A stretch of DNA of 25,174 bases from JAFGGT01 sp036733165 (GTDB lineage Archaea; Methanobacteriota_B; Thermococci; Methanofastidiosales; NM3). The notes under the pieces were generated by a model. It was not told the origin of the DNA. It made no database searches and saw only the letters and a program-made list of their open reading frames with translations. Shown here piece by piece: positions 7,183 through 15,126 of this stretch. Within the stretch, counting starts at the first letter, position 1; every line of letters starts with the position of its first letter. Location of the stretch: positions 1-25,174 of the forward strand of contig DAINBB010000026.1 of the NCBI GenBank assembly GCA_036733165.1, read 5' to 3'. The translations under genes were made by a program, and so were the position numbers.

Positions 7183-8175
7183 TCAGGCGCTGGTATTCAC
7201 GCATTCAAGTTCCATCTCGCCGTTTATCTGCACCATCAAGTTGATGGCATTGATCAGTTTGGCGTTTGTCGCGATGGGATTTGTCAGCGTGATGGCTTCC
7301 TGCATGTATCCACCCACTTCGTTCACCAAGGCGGACACGCTCTCTGGCACCTCTTCAGGGAGGTTCTCAAGGATGCATTCCCAGTACATGTTGGCCTTGG
7401 CGAGATTCGTCCTGACCAGAGGCATGTAAAGCGCCATCGGGCTTGCGCCCCTGTTGGCTATGTAGGCATTGCCCGGGCCGTATGTCCCGGCATCATAGAC
7501 TATCGTGTTCTCCAACAGGTATGTGTAGTCATGCTGTGTTGCCCACTCGATCGTCATGCTGGTGACTATCACCGAACCGTTCCCGTAGTTGGCGATGACC
7601 AGCACAGGATTGTTTGCGAATGAGTCATGCAGAACTATTTCCGCCCCATCCGGAAATCCTGATATTATGCCTCCATGGTAGGAATAGTACCAATCGTCCA
7701 ACTCATCGTCAGTGATTACATTTGGAGTGTTCAACAAAGGATGATTAGGTATGATGACATCAACATAATCCCCATAATATTGACTGTATTGAAAACCGCA
7801 TGGCAGGGAACCTGTTGGCCAGTGCCCCCCATACCAACCAGCGTCGGCAGCATGGATCTGAAGAACGCCACCAGATGCGACATAGTTCTCGAAATACGCC
7901 CTGTTGGCCTCGACCGCAGTATAGAATGCGGTGGTCTGGTCGCTTGCGATGATGACCTTGTCGTAGGCGCTGAGGTCCACAACCCCGATGTCCGCGCTTG
8001 TGTAGACATCGTAGGCGATGCTCAGGCTTGTAAGAACATCCTCGTTGGTGGGGTCATCCCATGGATCATTATCCTTGAAGATGGCCACATTGGTGGGCTG
8101 GGATGATACCGGGTTCCAACACACCAACAACAGCATCATAGTAAGAGATATGATAAGTATTATTTTCTTATTCAT
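7183..8175 (-). CDS. Secreted protein with a ThuA/GATase-like domain
   Basis: Residues 1-25 are a signal peptide without a lipobox, so the product is probably released or processed. Residues 28-230 look like a ThuA-like or class I amidotransferase-like alpha/beta fold: NVAIFKDNDPWDD, LSAYDKVIIASDQT, a helix, then YVASGGVLQIHAADAG, and finally NYGNGSVIVTSMTIEWA. There is no cysteine at the nucleophile elbow, so glutaminase activity is unlikely. Residues 240-330 are helical, with an Asn/Ala-rich repeat-like character. TATA-like sequence lies at about 8205-8215 on the minus strand, 30-40 nt upstream of ATG. It stands alone between convergent and divergent neighbours. The function is unknown; sugar or surface-polymer binding is a guess from the fold. 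Confidence 0.65.
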   Translation of the reverse strand: MNKKIILIISLTMMLLLVCWNPVSSQPTNVAIFKDNDPWDDPTNEDVLTSLSIAYDVYTSADIGVVDLSAYDKVIIASDQTTAFYTAVEANRAYFENYVASGGVLQIHAADAGWYGGHWPTGSLPCGFQYSQYYGDYVDVIIPNHPLLNTPNVITDDELDDWYYSYHGGIISGFPDGAEIVLHDSFANNPVLVIANYGNGSVIVTSMTIEWATQHDYTYLLENTIVYDAGTYGPGNAYIANRGASPMALYMPLVRTNLAKANMYWECILENLPEEVPESVSALVNEVGGYMQEAITLTNPIATNAKLINAINLMVQINGEMELECVNTSA

Positions 8176-8349
8176 AGAAAAACCAGTGTTATATCAAATA
8201 ATATACATATAAATTTTTTGTTTTCAAAGAAGGAGCCATTATTTACCTATGTTTTATTTTTCATTTATATATCGATGATATTTATGTGGGAATGCGGATA
8301 TTTTCTAAATTTCATCTTTAAGCAACGATTTTTGTGGAAATTGATAAAT

Positions 8350-8375
8350 AGATTTATAAAGGGTTTGTATAAATT
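8350..8375 (+). promoter_or_regulatory. TATA boxes of the second zinc-ribbon gene
   Basis: GATTTATAAAGGG (8351-8363) and TTTGTATAAATTAC nearby are both usable TATA boxes. They predict a leader of roughly 65-80 nt before the ATG at 8462, comparable with the leader of the paralogue at 6244. Confidence 0.45.
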
Positions 8376-8461
8376 ACAAAACACCCATGGTAGTTAATTA
8401 GGTAAGTAGTATGCTTTTCGATTAATGTAGTGGGTAAATAGTTTAAAAGAGGTGAAACTCC

Positions 8462-8635
8462 ATGGGTTACGATAGAGATAGGCGTGGCGGAAGAAGAGAC
8501 TTCGGTCCTCGAGAAATGCACAAGGCCGTCTGTTCCGATTGCGGAGAAGAGTGCGAAGTGCCTTTCAAGCCAACAGAGGGCAGGCCTGTATATTGCAGGG
8601 ACTGCTATGCAAAGCACAGGGAAGACAGGTATTAG
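8462..8635 (+). CDS. CxxC-x17-CxxC zinc-ribbon microprotein, copy 2 (57 aa)
   Basis: ATG at 8462 opens a 57-codon frame ending in TAG. The protein begins MGYDRDRRGGRRDFGPREM and continues with CSDC, ECEVPFKPTEGRPVY, CRDC and a charged tail. It differs from copy 1 mainly by a four-residue insertion in the Arg/Gly-rich N-terminus, conservative changes in the ribbon, and a longer tail. An RGG-like N-terminus plus one zinc ribbon suggests RNA or DNA contact (inference). The GAGGTGA site and spacer are almost identical to those of copy 1. The open frame on the opposite strand (8354-8641) is a shadow. Confidence 0.85.
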   Translation: MGYDRDRRGGRRDFGPREMHKAVCSDCGEECEVPFKPTEGRPVYCRDCYAKHREDRY

Positions 8636-8730
8636 ATACATTGTCAGCCCAAACTGATTAGAGATTCAAATTTATATTTATTTTTTAGTTTCATACTCAT
8701 TTTTTTATATCCCATCACCCATTATCAATC

Positions 8731-9009
8731 ATGGATGAGGAATATGATGGCAAGCTGCCCCACCTATGCGGCTGCGAGAGCTGTAAGGCACTGCTAAGCA
8801 CAACGGAGATGGAGATAGATGGAAGGCCTCTCTCCATAAGGGGCCTCACAGAGATACTGTCCTACCTGGCCCTCCGTGATGTTCCGGTGGATGATGTCGA
8901 CTTTGAGAAGATATACGATGAGCTCTCCTCCGTCAACGAGGATCTCGGCACGGTCCCATGGGAGGCCCTGATCGCACGGCTGAGGGAGGAGTACGAGGAT
9001 TTTATATGA
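8731..9009 (+). CDS. Small acidic protein with a CxCxxC motif, unknown function
   Basis: This 92-residue protein has three cysteines near the N-terminus (C13, C15, C18, in HLCGCESCKALL). An acidic helical region follows, ending in WEALIARLREEYEDFI. The cysteine cluster could bind a metal, but three cysteines plus H11 is only suggestive. I do not recognise the family. The TATA-like TTTTTATAT (8702-8710) is about 25 nt before the ATG, so the mRNA is probably leaderless. Codon use and lack of internal stops support a real gene. Its 3' end overlaps the 3' end of tyrA on the other strand by 8 nt. Confidence 0.65.
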   Translation: MDEEYDGKLPHLCGCESCKALLSTTEMEIDGRPLSIRGLTEILSYLALRDVPVDDVDFEKIYDELSSVNEDLGTVPWEALIARLREEYEDFI

Positions 9010-9751
9010 CACCCCGGCTTTCCCTGTCGAGCTCCGTGTCCAGCGTCACCAGTTCCTCGATAAGCCTTTTCCTGACGTCCGATACGTAGGGATTGTACCT
9101 GTGCATGTCAACAAAGAGCTGCCTGGAGTCGTTCCTTGTGATTCTGACCAGCTCCTTTAGCTTCTCATGCGTCTTTGTCGCCAACTTTATGTCCTCTATC
9201 CCGATGTTGTCCAATGCGTTTCCAAGGTAGTGTATCATGGCAAGCGAGCTTGCCATCTGCCTGTCATGCTCATCGGGCGTCGTCACCACGGTGTTGAGCC
9301 CCAGGGACCTGAGAAAGTCTTCTACGCACCCCATATCGACCCCCCTCATGGGACAAAGCGCTATCGTCTTTCCCGAGAGGCCCTTTTTTGTCGTGTCGGG
9401 GCCGAAGAGGGGATGTGTCCCCATGATTGAGCATGTCTTTGGCAATATCTCCTCCATCCATCTCGCAGGCCATATCTTCACGGAGCACACGTCGCAGACG
9501 AGATTTCCCCCTATGTGGCCCGAGATGTCCTGGAGCGCGGACCTGAGGGCGGATATCGGGACGCATGGCACCACGATGTCCTTCTTTGCGCACTCCTTCG
9601 CCGTTGCGTATTCGACGCCGAGTTCGCTTGCCTCCCGTGATCTGTCAGAACGATTGGCGACGGACACGTCGAGACGGTCCCTCAGGTGCAGGGCCATCAG
9701 TTGCCCGAATCTCCCGAAACCTATTATCCCAATGCTTTCCAAGGCCATCAT
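9002..9751 (-). CDS. tyrA: Prephenate dehydrogenase
   Basis: The N-terminal Rossmann motif IGIIGFGRFGQLMA binds NAD(P). The catalytic-domain motifs are GTHPLFGP, with the conserved His, and HDRQMASSLAMIHYLGNAL. At 249 residues it is a short single-domain form, without the fused chorismate mutase or ACT domain seen in some other TyrA proteins. It oxidatively decarboxylates prephenate to 4-hydroxyphenylpyruvate for tyrosine. It is the last gene of the aromatic operon. Its ATG overlaps the pheA stop as ATGA (9748-9751), implying translational coupling. The N(R)S after the first strand of the second Rossmann unit (SVANRSDRSRE) hints at NADP rather than NAD (inference). Confidence 0.9.
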   Translation of the reverse strand: MMALESIGIIGFGRFGQLMALHLRDRLDVSVANRSDRSREASELGVEYATAKECAKKDIVVPCVPISALRSALQDISGHIGGNLVCDVCSVKIWPARWMEEILPKTCSIMGTHPLFGPDTTKKGLSGKTIALCPMRGVDMGCVEDFLRSLGLNTVVTTPDEHDRQMASSLAMIHYLGNALDNIGIEDIKLATKTHEKLKELVRITRNDSRQLFVDMHRYNPYVSDVRKRLIEELVTLDTELDRESRGVI

Positions 9752-10554
9752 CTCTCAGTTCTCTGGTACGACCCGATGACCTTGAACTCGCTGCAGACCC
9801 CTTCCATCTCTTCGAGGGCCCCTTCGACATCCTTGTCCTTGCAATGCCCCTCGAAGTCGGCAATGAACGCATATTCCCAAGGCTTGTCCTTTATAGGCAT
9901 CGATTCTATCCTTGTGAGATTGATATTGGCCCTGCTCAGGGGCTCAAGGGCGTCATGCAGCTTGCCTCCCTTGTGGAGCACCTTGAAGGCGATGGTCGTC
10001 TTGTCGTTCCCTGTCGGCCTCGGCAGGAACGTGCCTATCGCGCCGAACCTGGTGAAGTTCTCCCTGGAGTCCTGGATTCCCTTCTCAAGCACCTTGAGTC
10101 CGTATATCGAGGCGATCCTGATGTTCCCGACGATGGCGCACTCGGCATCCTCAAGCACCTTCTTTGCGGCGGCCGCGCCGTCCCACCACGAGATCACCTC
10201 GCAACCGCAACTGTCCAGGTACCTCCTGCACTGCGATATGGCCTCGGGATGCGAGTATATCCTCCTGATACTGTCCTTCCCCGAGGACCTTTGGGCTATG
10301 AGGCAGTGCTCTATCCTGAGCTTTCCCTCCTTGCAGAGGAATAGGTCCCTCTCCATAAGGAGATTGGTGGAACCGGATATCCTGCCCGTGATGGAGTTCT
10401 CCAAGGGTATCACGCCGGTGTCCGCCTTTCCCCTGTTTACCATGTCGAAGACCTCCTCGAAGCTCTTGCAGGGGATGGTGATTGCATCGCTGTACATCTC
10501 AAGCGCCATGCTTTCGCTGAAGGCGCCGAACTCCCCTTGGAAGGCTACCTTCAT
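9748..10554 (-). CDS. pheA: Prephenate dehydratase with ACT domain
   Basis: This is a complete two-domain prephenate dehydratase. The catalytic part (about residues 1-180) has PLENSITGRI and the active-site signature ENFTRF with its threonine. The ACT domain has WEYAFIADFEGH after ESMP. The reaction converts prephenate to phenylpyruvate for phenylalanine. The common ESRP motif, part of the phenylalanine site in feedback-regulated enzymes, reads ESMP here, so inhibition may be altered (inference). ATG at 10554 shares a base with the stop of aroQ (TGATG) and follows AGGAGAGGGTG at a good distance. A GTG one codon earlier is the alternative. Confidence 0.92.
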   Translation of the reverse strand: MKVAFQGEFGAFSESMALEMYSDAITIPCKSFEEVFDMVNRGKADTGVIPLENSITGRISGSTNLLMERDLFLCKEGKLRIEHCLIAQRSSGKDSIRRIYSHPEAISQCRRYLDSCGCEVISWWDGAAAAKKVLEDAECAIVGNIRIASIYGLKVLEKGIQDSRENFTRFGAIGTFLPRPTGNDKTTIAFKVLHKGGKLHDALEPLSRANINLTRIESMPIKDKPWEYAFIADFEGHCKDKDVEGALEEMEGVCSEFKVIGSYQRTER

Positions 10555-10820
10555 CACACCCTCTCCTGTTCTTCCCTGCTCAGGGACAATATCGCATCGA
10601 GAACGTCCAGCATCCTCTTTTGAGGGAGCTCATAATGGCGGGAAAGTTCTTCCCATCTCCTTGTCAACGCCTTCTCCCTGGCGGTGTCCTTCACCTTCAG
10701 CCCCATGTCCTTCTTTATCATCCCTATCTCCTTTGCGATATCCATCCTTATGCATAGTTTCTCAATGATGTCTGAATCAATCTCATCTATTTTTTTTCTC
10801 AATTCCCTTATCCTTTCCAT
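10554..10820 (-). CDS. aroQ: Chorismate mutase, AroQ type
   Basis: The 88-residue all-helical protein begins MERIRELRKKIDEIDSDIIEKL, as monofunctional AroQ mutases do. It keeps the expected charged residues: Arg and Lys in LRKKID, Lys in IAKEIGMIKK, and Arg and Glu in the last helix. It rearranges chorismate to prephenate and probably acts as a dimer. ATG at 10820 is chosen because GAGGTG lies 5 nt upstream; a GTG two codons earlier is also in frame. The start lies inside the 3' end of aroC (overlap of about 38 nt). Confidence 0.9.
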   Translation of the reverse strand: MERIRELRKKIDEIDSDIIEKLCIRMDIAKEIGMIKKDMGLKVKDTAREKALTRRWEELSRHYELPQKRMLDVLDAILSLSREEQERV

Positions 10821-11853
10821 CTTCACACCTCATGATAAGGTCTGCAATACAAAATGCGGCCATGTTCTCGACGACCGGCAACGCCCTCAGCCCTATGCAC
10901 GGGTCGTGCCTGCCCTTTATCTCTATGTCGCAGTTTGTCATCTTCTCAAGATCAACCGTCCTTTGTGATGTTGATATGGAGGGCGTGGGCTTTACAGCTA
11001 CATGGAAGACCACCGGCATCCCGTTGCTCATGCCACCGAGGACCCCTCCGTTGTTGTTTGTCATCGTCACTATCCTTCCATTCTCGAATCTGTACTCATC
11101 ATTTGCATCCGTCCCCCTCATGCCGGCAAGGTCGAATCCCGCCCCGAACGAGACCGCCTTCACCGCCGGGATGCTGTACATCGCATGGGCTATCACTGAC
11201 TCTATGGAATCGAACATAGGTTCACCGACGCCGATTGGCATATTGTAGACAACGCACTCTATCCTTGCGCCGACCGAGTCCCCGGAACCCATGGCCTTGT
11301 CTATCTCACTTTCCATCTCCCTTGTGATGGCAGCGCCCCCCTCTGCCCCAGAGGTCATGGACGCATTCGCCTTCCCTATCTGGACGAGACGTGCAGAGAC
11401 CTTTATATCCCTTGCGTCGAGGATCTGTCTTGCCAGTGCCCCCGCCATGACGAACGCGGCGGTCATCCTCCCGGAGAACACGCCGCTTCCCCTGATATCG
11501 TGATATCCACCGTACCTTACTGTGGCGGGGAGGTCCGCATGTCCCGGTCTGGGCCTTTCCCTAAAGTCGCTATAGTCGTTTGATATCACGTCCTTGTTCT
11601 CGATGGCCATCGCGATGGGCGCGCCGGTGCTCTTGCCGTCCAAGGTCCCAGACAACACCTTCAGCACATCCTCTTCCCTCCTGGGACTTGTATGCCGATT
11701 TGTTCCAGGCCTTCTCTTGTCGAGTTCCACTTGGATCAGGCCGGTGTCTATGCGCATTCCCGGGGGGACGCCTTCCACCACGACCCCTATCATCTTTCCA
11801 TGGCTTTCCCCGAAGACATGCATCCTCAATGATTTTCCAAAGCTATACGACAT
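10783..11853 (-). CDS. aroC: Chorismate synthase
   Basis: At 356 residues this is full length for the family. Visible signatures are FGESHGKMIGVVVEGVPPG with H18, RPRPGHADLPA, NNNGGVLGGMSNGMP and ISTSQRTVD near the C-terminus. It removes phosphate from EPSP to form chorismate and needs reduced FMN. In the block SGRMTAAFVMAGALAR, the Glu and Arg of the usual SGRETAARVAAGA are Met and Phe, a divergence worth noting. It overlaps aroA by 11 nt upstream and aroQ by about 38 nt downstream. Confidence 0.95.
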   Translation of the reverse strand: MSYSFGKSLRMHVFGESHGKMIGVVVEGVPPGMRIDTGLIQVELDKRRPGTNRHTSPRREEDVLKVLSGTLDGKSTGAPIAMAIENKDVISNDYSDFRERPRPGHADLPATVRYGGYHDIRGSGVFSGRMTAAFVMAGALARQILDARDIKVSARLVQIGKANASMTSGAEGGAAITREMESEIDKAMGSGDSVGARIECVVYNMPIGVGEPMFDSIESVIAHAMYSIPAVKAVSFGAGFDLAGMRGTDANDEYRFENGRIVTMTNNNGGVLGGMSNGMPVVFHVAVKPTPSISTSQRTVDLEKMTNCDIEIKGRHDPCIGLRALPVVENMAAFCIADLIMRCEDGKDKGIEKKNR

Positions 11854-13120
11854 CTATGGCAGCCCCTAACATCTTCATATCATCCAAGAATGATGGGTAG
11901 CTCTTGGATATACATTTTGTGCCTTTCATGGCCGATTCGCCCTTGGCCGAGATTGCGGCCACCACAAGGGACATGGCTATCCTGTGGTCGTTGTGCGGGT
12001 CAAGCACGGTCCCGTTGAGGGGCGTTTTGCCCTTGATCTCCATGCTGTCGCCGTGCACCCTTATGTTTGCGCCCATCTTCGCAAGCTCCCTTGATATGGA
12101 GTCCACCCTGTCGCTCTCCTTGATCCTCAGCCTTCCAAGGTTCTTCAGGGTGCTTATGCCCCCGGCCTGGGTGCACAGGACCGCCAGTATGGGCACAAGG
12201 TCGGGTATCTGGGCGCAGTCGAGCTCTATCGCCTTTAGGTCGGAGCGGCATGTAGTGACGGAATCTCCGACGATCGACATCTCGGCGCCCATCGCCTGCA
12301 ATAAACCTATTATCGCCTTGTCGCCCTGCTTTGTGCCAGGGTCGAGATTTTGGACCGTCACCTCCCCGTTGATGCACCCCGATGCCATGGCGAACGCGGC
12401 CGATGAGTAGTCCCCCTCTACCGTGAGGGATGTCGGGGCATATTTCTGCCCCCCTCTGACATTGATCGCCCTCATGTCCGCCCTGGATTCGACCTTTACG
12501 CCGAAACGTTCCATGGTGTCCACCGTCATCTGGACATACGGCATCGATTCGAATCTTCCATTCACGCTCATGTTGACGCCGTGCCTTGACCTCGGCGACG
12601 CAAATAATATCGATGATATGTATTGGGAGCTTATGTCTCCCCTGATGGAGACGATCCCTCCTATGATGCCCCCTCCTTCCACTTCCACGGGCGGAAATCC
12701 CTCCTTGCCGAGATATCTTGATGATATGCCCAACTGTCCCATGGCCCTTATCAGTTCGGCCACAGGCCTCATGAGCAGCGACTCCTTGCCTGTGAAGACC
12801 GATCTTCCGTCGCAAAGGGCCGCAAGCGTCATCATCATCCTGAGGGTGCTTGCCGACTCTCCGCAGTCCAAGGGCATGTCGGGCGGACTTGGCCGTTCGT
12901 CGCCCGTTATCTCGACCACTTCCTTCCTTGCCGACACCTCTGCCCCGAACTGCTCGCAGGCCCTTAGCGTAGCCATGGTGTCATCGCTTACGAGCGGCCT
13001 TTCCAGCACGCTCCTTCCTTCCGAAAGGAGGGCGCATATCATGGCCCTGTGGGTCTGGCTTTTGGAGGATGGTGCGATTATCCTGCCCGTGGTCTCGGAA
13101 CTGTCAATGAGTATCTCCAT
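11843..13120 (-). CDS. aroA: EPSP synthase (3-phosphoshikimate 1-carboxyvinyltransferase)
   Basis: The 425-residue protein has the two-domain EPSP synthase layout. The N-terminal PSSKSQTHRA contains the substrate-binding Lys20, Ser21 and Arg25. GESASTLRMM, LRIKESDR and DPHNDHRIAMS complete the active-site set. It joins shikimate 3-phosphate and phosphoenolpyruvate. The gene begins 4 nt after the aroK stop and overlaps aroC at its end. No truncation is evident. Confidence 0.95.
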   Translation of the reverse strand: MEILIDSSETTGRIIAPSSKSQTHRAMICALLSEGRSVLERPLVSDDTMATLRACEQFGAEVSARKEVVEITGDERPSPPDMPLDCGESASTLRMMMTLAALCDGRSVFTGKESLLMRPVAELIRAMGQLGISSRYLGKEGFPPVEVEGGGIIGGIVSIRGDISSQYISSILFASPRSRHGVNMSVNGRFESMPYVQMTVDTMERFGVKVESRADMRAINVRGGQKYAPTSLTVEGDYSSAAFAMASGCINGEVTVQNLDPGTKQGDKAIIGLLQAMGAEMSIVGDSVTTCRSDLKAIELDCAQIPDLVPILAVLCTQAGGISTLKNLGRLRIKESDRVDSISRELAKMGANIRVHGDSMEIKGKTPLNGTVLDPHNDHRIAMSLVVAAISAKGESAMKGTKCISKSYPSFLDDMKMLGAAIDVV

Positions 13121-13124
13121 TTTT

Positions 13125-13631
13125 TCACCAAAAATCGATAATTATGTCAACTACTTCCTCTATCGTCTTCCCCGCGGTGTCGATGGCAATGTCTGCGGCA
13201 TAGAGGTATAGTTCCTTTCTCTGGCCAAGGATCTCGTTTATCCTCCTCTCCTTGTCGTGCCCCTGTAGCAGGGGTCTTGACGAATCTGACCCGAGCCTCT
13301 CCGCCAGTGTCTTTCCATCCGCGAAGAGCAATACAACACCCTCCATCGACTGAAGCGCCTCCAGATTCCTCCTGGTGGTCACGATCCCCCCGCCACAGCT
13401 GATCACTGCCTTCTCCTTCCCCATGTTCTCGTCGAGGATATGCGATTCCAGCTCTCTGAAGCCTCTCTCGCCGTGTTCCCTGAAATAACGGTCTATATCC
13501 ATTCCCGTCCTGGCCTCTATCAGGTGGTCAAGGTCGATGAATTCCCATCCCATCCTCTTGGAGAGCAGGTCGCCAACGGCAGTCTTGCCGCTACCCATAG
13601 GCCCGATCAACACAATGGGACCTTTCATCAT
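13125..13631 (-). CDS. aroK: Shikimate kinase, bacterial P-loop type
   Basis: The 168-residue protein has a Walker A motif GPMGSGKT (residues 10-17), the shikimate-contacting D35 in FIDLD, R59 in FRELE, a GGG loop (80-82) and a lid arginine R119 in SSRPLL. All are features of the AroK/NMP-kinase fold. Most archaea use an unrelated GHMP-family shikimate kinase, so this gene was probably gained from bacteria (inference). It lies in its expected place in the operon and overlaps aroE by about 40 nt. Two adjacent ATGs (13631 and 13628) follow GGTGAGGG; the second has the better spacing. Confidence 0.92.
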   Translation of the reverse strand: MMKGPIVLIGPMGSGKTAVGDLLSKRMGWEFIDLDHLIEARTGMDIDRYFREHGERGFRELESHILDENMGKEKAVISCGGGIVTTRRNLEALQSMEGVVLLFADGKTLAERLGSDSSRPLLQGHDKERRINEILGQRKELYLYAADIAIDTAGKTIEEVVDIIIDFW

Positions 13632-14463
13632 CCCTCACCGTCAATTGCCCCTCTATGGCAGTTTTCATGATATCGATGGGGGGTTTCAGCCCGGTCCATC
13701 TCTCAAAGCTGATGGCGCCCTGGTGCACGAGCATCTCCAGGCCGTTTATCGGCAGACAGCCTGCAGAGTCCGCCTCTCTTAGCAGTTCCGTGCTAACGGG
13801 GTCGTAGACTATGTCCATCACCACCTTTGCCTCGTCAAGGTCGTCCTTGGTTATCGGCAGGGAACCCTTTGTCCCGTGCATCCCGATGGTCGTGCAGTTT
13901 ATCACGATCTTGGAGCGCGCAAGGCAGTGCGACATATCGTCCCACGGTCTTGCCTGTATGTTCTCGTATCCCCTCAGGGCCTCTGCGAGCCCCTCGGCCC
14001 TTCTTAGCGTCCTGTTGATGATGTACAGCCTCTTGGGCCCCCTCTTGGCTATCGAGTGTGCTATGGCCTTGGCAGCTCCGCCCGCGCCGATTATCAGGAC
14101 CCTCTCCCTCATCGTGCTGATCCCCTTGGACGCCAGCGCCTCGATGCAACCTTCTCCGTCTGTCGTATCGCCGACCAGGAGGTCCCCGTTGAGGGTCAAG
14201 GTATTTACCGAGCCGCATGCCTCGGCATCGTTGGAGAGGCAGTCCAGATACCGCAGCGCCTCCTCCTTGAGGGGGTGCGTGAGGTTCGCGCCCATTATCT
14301 TGCCTTCCCTCAGCATGGATATGAGCGATGGAAGCGATGTCTTGCCAATCCTCAGGGGTTGGTAGATGCAATCGTCAAGTCCCAGCGCCTTGAATGCCGC
14401 ATTGTGCATGGCAGGGCTCATGGAGTGGGATATGGGGTCGCCAGCCACGACGAACAGTTTCAT
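13591..14463 (-). CDS. aroE: Shikimate dehydrogenase
   Basis: The N-terminal substrate domain shows ISHSMSPAMHN, the catalytic Lys66 in ANLTHPLK and Asp102 in TTDGEG. The nucleotide domain has GAGGAAKAI (126-134) and NRTLRRAE, whose arginines are typical of NADP binding. It reduces 3-dehydroshikimate to shikimate. At 290 residues it is slightly longer than usual because of a C-terminal tail that overlaps aroK. The start immediately abuts the aroD stop, with no intergenic base. Confidence 0.95.
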   Translation of the reverse strand: MKLFVVAGDPISHSMSPAMHNAAFKALGLDDCIYQPLRIGKTSLPSLISMLREGKIMGANLTHPLKEEALRYLDCLSNDAEACGSVNTLTLNGDLLVGDTTDGEGCIEALASKGISTMRERVLIIGAGGAAKAIAHSIAKRGPKRLYIINRTLRRAEGLAEALRGYENIQARPWDDMSHCLARSKIVINCTTIGMHGTKGSLPITKDDLDEAKVVMDIVYDPVSTELLREADSAGCLPINGLEMLVHQGAISFERWTGLKPPIDIMKTAIEGQLTVRDDERSHCVDRAYG

Positions 14464-15126
14464 TCACGTCCCCTCCATCAACACCCTCATCCTGGAGGCG
14501 TCCACTTGCCCCGGGGCGGTGGCCACACCGGCCGAGACATAGGTAAATGGCGCGTCGTTCCTTATGGACGACACCCTTGTCATGAGGCCTATCTCCCCCA
14601 TGGCGAAGGACACCAATGGGAATTTGATGGCCCTGGCATGCCTTTGAAGCTCGATGATGACATTGCAGTCTTCCGTCTCGTTGGCCGTGGTGACTATCTT
14701 TCCCACATCCGCGCCCATGTCCCGCATCTTGTCGATGGTCTCGATAAGCTCAAGCAGGTCCGGGGTGCCGCTGAACACATGTCTGGAGGCGATGACCAGG
14801 ACGCCCCTTTCCTTGGCATATCCTACGGCTTCGCCCCTTACATCGGTCGGCGTTGCCAGCTCGATGTCGATCGCTTCGCATTCCGCATCGATGGCGTCCT
14901 TGATGACACGCAGTCTTGACCGCTCGCTTTCCGTGTACCTACCGCCCTCCCAATGGGGACGGACGGTGGCTATCACTGGTTGTGCTATCTCCTTGTATAG
15001 CTTGTCGAGCGAGTGGATGTCGTTCAGGTAGTCTATCCTGTGCTCGACCATCTCCGTGTCTATCTCCTTCGCCCTGTCCATACACTTTTCTATGGAATCT
15101 TCCGCCAGACATGCGCAAAGCATCAT
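14464..15126 (-). CDS. aroD: 3-Dehydroquinate dehydratase, type I
   Basis: The 220-residue TIM-barrel protein keeps the type I active site: E28 and R30 in EHRIDYL, R56 in ATVRPHWEGG, H116 in ASRHVFSGTP, Schiff-base Lys143 in VGKIVTTA, and Arg184 in LMTRVSS. It dehydrates 3-dehydroquinate to 3-dehydroshikimate through an imine. The ATG overlaps the stop of the preceding gene as ATGA (15123-15126). It is complete and in the normal length range. Confidence 0.95.
   Translation of the reverse strand: MMLCACLAEDSIEKCMDRAKEIDTEMVEHRIDYLNDIHSLDKLYKEIAQPVIATVRPHWEGGRYTESERSRLRVIKDAIDAECEAIDIELATPTDVRGEAVGYAKERGVLVIASRHVFSGTPDLLELIETIDKMRDMGADVGKIVTTANETEDCNVIIELQRHARAIKFPLVSFAMGEIGLMTRVSSIRNDAPFTYVSAGVATAPGQVDASRMRVLMEGT

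Noticed and set aside
7150..7623. Plus-strand frame opposite the secreted protein
   Set aside because: The minus-strand protein has a signal peptide, promoter and coherent fold; this is its shadow.
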